Origin: Cruorifilaria tuberocauda
Taxonomy: Eukaryota; Nematoda; Chromadorea; Rhabditida; Onchocercidae
Assembly (NCBI GenBank): GCA_013365365.1
Contig: JABVXU010000669.1
Coordinates: forward strand, 1-26,942
Length of the DNA stretch: 26,942 nt
Direction of reading: 5' to 3'
A program made the position numbers and the translations under genes. This document shows positions 22,571 to 26,942 of the stretch, piece by piece; the first letter of the stretch is position 1; each line of letters starts with the position of its first letter. Under the pieces are notes generated by a model, which saw only the letters and a list, made by a program, of their open reading frames with translations, did not search any database and was not told the origin of the DNA.

Positions 22571-22690
22571 AAATTAGTGATAACACAATTTATGAGAAAA
22601 TTAGTGATAACACAATTTATGAGAAAATTAGTGATAACACAATTTATGAAAAAATTAGTGATAACACTAAATTAGTGATAGCACAAATAA
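22571..22690. repeat. 27-bp TGATAA minisatellite
   Basis: AAATTAGTGATAACACAATT plus TATGAGA repeats at 22571, 22598, 22625 and 22652, with a shortened last unit. Each unit carries one TGATAA. The array ends about 95 bp from the stop codon of the minus-strand gene, so it may be within its 3' UTR. Confidence 0.9.
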
Positions 22691-22784
22691 CCGTTTTAAT
22701 CAATGTTTATCCATGAATGATAAACAGTAAAATAGTCAAATTTCGAAAATTATACAAAATAATAAATTACTTTACTTTTCTTCT

Positions 22785-25700
22785 TTACATTTTCAAAAGA
22801 TTACTTGAGGTACATTTATAAAAGTTATTATCAGTTAGAGGTTCAGCAGGTCGAATTACCGGTTGTCGTAATCGTACCTCAATTGTTGGTGCCAGTAATG
22901 ATAGAAGATACGCTTGTGTTCGACTAAAAATAAAAATGAAAAAAAAAATCTAAAACTGATCATTGATTCAATTATCAAATATAGCAAAAAAAAAGTTTCA
23001 TGAATTCCTAAATCTTTTTTGAAAACTTTGATTGAAAATTAAATATTTTAATTATTTAATTTGCTTACCAAAATATCTCTCGTGATATTGTATGAAATAC
23101 AGTAACAACTTCAAGAACTATTCACATGAAATACAGTAACAACTTCAAAAAAAAATCATTAAATTGTATTGTAAAACTAAAAACTGAAAAATCAAACTTT
23201 TATTTAAATTAAACTTAAATTGAGGAAATTTTCACGTACCCACTAGCTAGCATAACATTTCCAACAACTGCTCGAGAATATCCCAATTCCTCCTCACTGA
23301 TATGCTGATAACGATCTTCCGTGGAACTCACTGATGATGATAATTCTATCGATGATCGATGTCGACATTCACTGCTACTACGTGATGAACGATTCATACT
23401 ATTATTATCCATCACGTAGAAATTAATGTGTAACACGCCTACCGGATGAAATGAACGTTTTGTTACACCAAATAATGTATTGATACTGAGATCACGTGAT
23501 CGTAACTATAAATCACTTAAATCGAATTTATTTCAAACTAAATCAAATTAAATGAATTACCTGAATTGTTAAATTTCTTTTATCAAAGGTAATAATATTT
23601 TATGGCTAAAAGTTAGTCGTTGAAAAAGAGAAATATCAGTATTTTTAATAAGTAAGATGAAGAAAAAATGAAAATTTAATCAATTAAATTTAATAAATGC
23701 ATGATTAATATCGATTAATACCGACTGGTATTAATTAAACACTGATACCAAATACACCTTTACACCTTACCACACCTTTACCTTTACCGCTATTTACCTT
23801 TACCAAATTTAATTAATTGATTTTCTCTTTTAAAATGTCGTACTTTATACAAAACAAAGAGTTCTCAAGAAATCAATAATTTCAAACAAATATCCTTAAG
23901 TAATTTTTATTCAAACCAATGAAAATATAATAGTTAATCATAAACTACTTAATAAGTAATAATTTGTCGAAATGTATTTTATCGATAACTGTTACAAACT
24001 ACTTTATCAATAATCGATAATTGTTACAAATTATCTTATCAGTAATGACTTATCGAAATATATTTTATCGATAACTGTTATAAACTGCTTTATCAATAAT
24101 CGATAATTGTTACAAACTGCCTTATCAGTAATGACTTATCGAAATGTATTTTATCGATAACTGTTATAAACTGCTTTATCAATAATCGATAATTGTTACA
24201 AATTGCCTTATCAGTAATGACTTATCGAAATGTATTTTATCGATAATTGTTACAAATTATCCTATCAGTAATGACTTATCGAAATATATTTTATCGATAA
24301 CTGTTATAAACTGCTTTATCAATAATCGATAATTGTTACAAATTGCCTTATCAGTAATGATTTATCAAAAAAGTTATCCTAAAAGAAAACCGTCAACTTA
24401 CAGTAAAATTCAATAGAGAAAAAAGAGTGCTAAATTTTATTGTAATACAAAAAATCAATTTCGATGAATGATCAAACCTTCAAATTCACTTTACAGTCAG
24501 CAATTAAGTGTGAATAGAACACATTCGCTTCACCGATCACATCGCCGTTTACGGCATTTCGAAGTGTAAAGTAAATGACCCTAAATGTCATTTATTATCA
24601 TTTCTCTTCTCCGATGCAATAACTTTATTGACTTTATTGATATGTGATATTTGTTATTGATTGATTGATTGATATTTGATTATTGATATTTATTATTTGA
24701 TTACTGATACTTTTATTGATCGATATCTGATATTTGATACTTGATTATTGATATTTGTTATTGATTATTGATATTTATTATTCGATTACTGATACTTTTA
24801 TTGATCGATATTTGATATTTGATACTTGACGATTGATATTTGTTGCTGATTGATATTTGATTATTGATATTTGTTATTGATTAATACTTGATAAATTGTT
24901 GATTGATTTGATTGATTGATATTTGATATTTGATTTTGATTATCCGAACAAAAGAATTGCTATTTAATATAAATATAATGAATATTTTTTCATGAATCAT
25001 CTTGACCCTATCATTATAGGATTTAATTGAGAAAGGTCAAGGAAAAAAGAAGGACGGGAACTATGGGTAAAACATCTATAAATCAATCATATTAATCGGG
25101 GAATAACGGATCTTGTAATATTTTACTTTTCCATGTATTTTACTAACAATTCTTTACTTGTAAAATACAGTACTAAATATAAGTAAGTTATAAAGTAACT
25201 TCAAATTGCTAACCTATCCTCAACTCCATTTAGCAATCTTTCACATGGAATAACAATTTCCGGAAATTTATGCAAACTTGTTGAAGTAATTTCAATTGTT
25301 TTCGGAGATCGATAAACGATAATATTATCATCTTTTAAACTTTTCCTAAAAACCACAAAATCATATAAGATGCCTAGTTCGGTTTAATTTCAAAAAAAAG
25401 TAACTTAACAAAAAAAAGTAAAATTGTAATTTCAGTAATTTTAGAGAGATGAAAATTTATTTTGTCAATTCTACGAAATTTATCTTTTTATTCATTACTT
25501 GCAGAAATATTATCAGAAAGATAAGTCAAAGAAGATAAGTTGAAAAAAAAATGGAATTCCAATCTTTCCTTACAAGTTACTCTAATTTTAAAAGAGTATA
25601 ATTCAAAAAATACTAAAAATACAAAAATATCAAGTTAAAAATAATCGATTAATTCAAAAGAAAAAGATTTCTTAGAATTCATTAAAACCTGAATCACTTC

Positions 25701-26356
25701 TTCTAATAATCAATTATGATTAATTAAAAATTAAAATAATACAGCGTAAATTATTTACCTATAAATAGTAAGATAAGTTTCTAAATCAGTATATTTCATT
25801 TTACCCCTTTTTTCCAATTGCGAAATGGAAATTTCCATACGGATTTGCTTTCCGGAAAAAGCACGATCATTCGTTACTCGTTCCGATATCACTGAATATT
25901 TCGAAATGAAAGAATAAAATAGCAAGAAGTGATAATTTGATAAAGTTAAACTTATTGATTAGTATTGATTATTGATTTTTCCAGTGAAAAAAAATGAACA
26001 GGTAAATTTTGAAAAAGTAAATTTAGGAAAAATATAAAAAAGCAAAATGAAAATGTAATTTAGAGAGTAATAAGAAGTAATTTAAAAAAAAGAAATTAAA
26101 AATAAAATCTACTAAATAAACCTGAATATAAAAAGAAGAATTACCGGTGAATCGACCGGATGATCGTTCTCGAACCCGTTTATCTCCCTCCTCCGATAAT
26201 CGTCCGCGATGTATCAGTGCATTCAATTCATATTCCACGGAATCAACAAACTTCCAGAATAAAACTTCGTTGGAACTACGAAAACGTACGATCATATCGG
26301 AATTTCGTCTTGAATCTGATCCAGTTGATGATAACGTTGATTTCTCGGCACAGAAT
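22785..26356 (-). CDS. PH/C2-like domain protein, 5' partial, last six exons
   Basis: Exons, 5' to 3': 26356-26145, 25891-25759, 25345-25214, 24580-24478, 23505-23240, 22923-22785 (TAA). All junction phases agree, giving 327 residues with no internal stop. The first exon ends like a PH domain (MIVRFRSSNEVLFWKFVDSV, with the single Trp of the C-terminal helix). Next comes a C2-like region from about residue 80 to 180: QIRMEISISQLEKRG, TDLETYLTIYR, ITSTSLHKFPEIVIPCERLL, VIYFTLRNAVNG, IGEANVFYSHL. The usual C2 calcium-binding aspartates are not evident. A Ser-rich stretch (RSSRSSSECRHRSS) follows near residue 235. PH-C2 proteins usually act at membranes through phosphoinositides; this is inference. 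I do not recognise the orthologue. The first exon needs a 2-nt donor overhang from an exon beyond 26942 or hidden in 26357-26942. Confidence 0.75.
23964..24370. repeat. 86-bp minisatellite, about five copies, one internally deleted
   Basis: TTATCGAAATGTATTTTATC recurs at about 23964, 24050, 24136 and 24222 (86-bp period), then at 24276 after a unit lacking about 32 bp, then as TTATCAAAA at 24362. Each full unit holds TTATCGATAA, ATCGATAATTG and TTATCAGTAATGA, so it is rich in GATAA words and short palindromes. It lies in the 972-bp intron of the PH/C2 gene. Confidence 0.92.
24630..24945. repeat. low-complexity TTGATATT/TTGATTATTGATAT repeat
   Basis: Irregular runs of TTGATATTTG, TTGATTATTGATATT and TTACTGATACTTTTATTGAT fill this part of the intron between exons 25345-25214 and 24580-24478. 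The unit length is not constant. Confidence 0.85.
25346..25758 (-). other. intron, no exon seen
   Basis: AT-rich intron of the PH/C2 gene with no repeat array or coding segment recognised. Confidence 0.5.
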
Positions 26357-26369
26357 CTGAAAAAGAAAA

Positions 26370-26620
26370 GCAGTATGATATAATCATGATATAAGTAGTA
26401 TGATATAATCATGATATAACTAGTATGATATAATCATGATATAAGTATGATATAATCATGATATAACTAGTATGATATAATCATGATATAAGTAGTATGA
26501 TATAATCATGATATAAGTAGTATATAATCATGATATAAGTAGTATGATATAATCATGATATAAGTGGTATGATATAATCATGATCAATGAGTATGATATA
26601 ATCATGATCAATGAGTACGA
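26370..26620. repeat. 23-25-bp palindromic minisatellite, about ten copies
   Basis: Units of GTATGATATAATCATGATAT plus AAGTA or AACTA repeat immediately upstream of the first visible PH/C2 exon. The AATCATGATA core is largely self-complementary. The last two copies change to ATCATGATCAATGAGT. Confidence 0.92.
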
Positions 26621-26800
26621 TTATCTTATCGGAAAGAAAAAAAGAATTCCTAAAACAACTTATCACTGTTAATTATCACAAGAAAAAAAATAACACACCA
26701 CTATTATTGATTATTGAAAACAACTTATCATTATTATTGATTACCACAATGCGATAACTTTTCACCACTAAATAATCAAAAGTAATACGTAAATATGCTA

Positions 26801-26942
26801 ATCATAGTTATATTACAAGAATTCATAGTTAATCATGATTATATTACAAGAATTCATAGTTAATCATAGTTATATTACAATCCGTAGTTAATCATGGTTA
26901 TATTACAAGAATTCATAGTTAATCATAGTTATATTACAAGAA
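26801..26942. repeat. 31-bp minisatellite reaching the window edge
   Basis: ATCATAGTTATATTACAAGA plus ATTCATAGTTA repeats at 26801, 26832, 26863 (3 bp shorter), 26891 and 26922, and runs off the end. Between 26621 and 26800 I see only AT-rich sequence with TTATCACT/TTATCATT words and no exon. Confidence 0.9.

Noticed and set aside
26147..26383. Plus-strand frames of 66-78 codons
   Set aside because: They are antisense shadows of the first visible PH/C2 exon, whose minus-strand frame has correct splice sites and phase.
1..26942. tRNA, rRNA or spliced-leader RNA genes
   Set aside because: I looked for GGTTCGA-type T-arms and a nematode spliced-leader sequence by eye and found none. A covariance-model scan would be decisive.

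Overview
The window looks like a piece of a nematode chromosome. It is very AT-rich. Coding sequence is cut into short exons with U-rich TTTCAG/TTTTAG acceptors and GTAAGT-type donors. One gene carries a ShKT (six-cysteine) domain, a family greatly expanded in nematodes, and two genes have plausible spliced-leader acceptor sites just upstream of the start codon. No spliced-leader RNA or rRNA is present, so the species cannot be named. Introns and intergenic DNA are packed with minisatellites, many built around TTATCA/TGATAA.

Layout, left to right. (1) 272-10748, plus strand: 15 exons of a cysteine-rich, probably secreted or extracellular protein, 5' incomplete. The reconstructed chain is 597 residues with all intron phases agreeing and no internal stop. 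It is built from recurring units ending in Cys-Cys or Cys-Cys-Cys clusters. (2) 10749-12234: gene-free convergent interval. (3) 12235-17962, minus strand: a complete BTB-BACK-PHR protein of the BTBD1/2/3/6 type, 14 coding exons, 614 residues, including a 25-nt microexon. (4) 17963-20877: divergent intergenic interval with a less AT-rich island, an A-rich tandem duplication and a TGATAA minisatellite. (5) 20878-22028, plus strand: a small secreted ShKT-domain gene whose third cysteine domain is broken by a frameshift. Its first intron is a ten-copy 40-bp repeat that copies the 3' splice site. (6) 22029-22784: repeats. (7) 22785-26356, minus strand: the last six exons of a protein with an apparent PH-domain end followed by a C2-like domain, 5' incomplete. 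(8) 26357-26942: two minisatellites.

The four genes do not form an operon (+, -, +, -) and no shared pathway is evident. The most unusual feature is that several intronic tandem arrays contain copies of the adjacent splice donor or acceptor, so the repeats multiply real splice signals. Exon boundaries were derived by eye from splice motifs and reading-phase agreement. They are strongest for the BTB gene, where the family alignment also supports them, and weakest for exon 2 of the ShKT gene.
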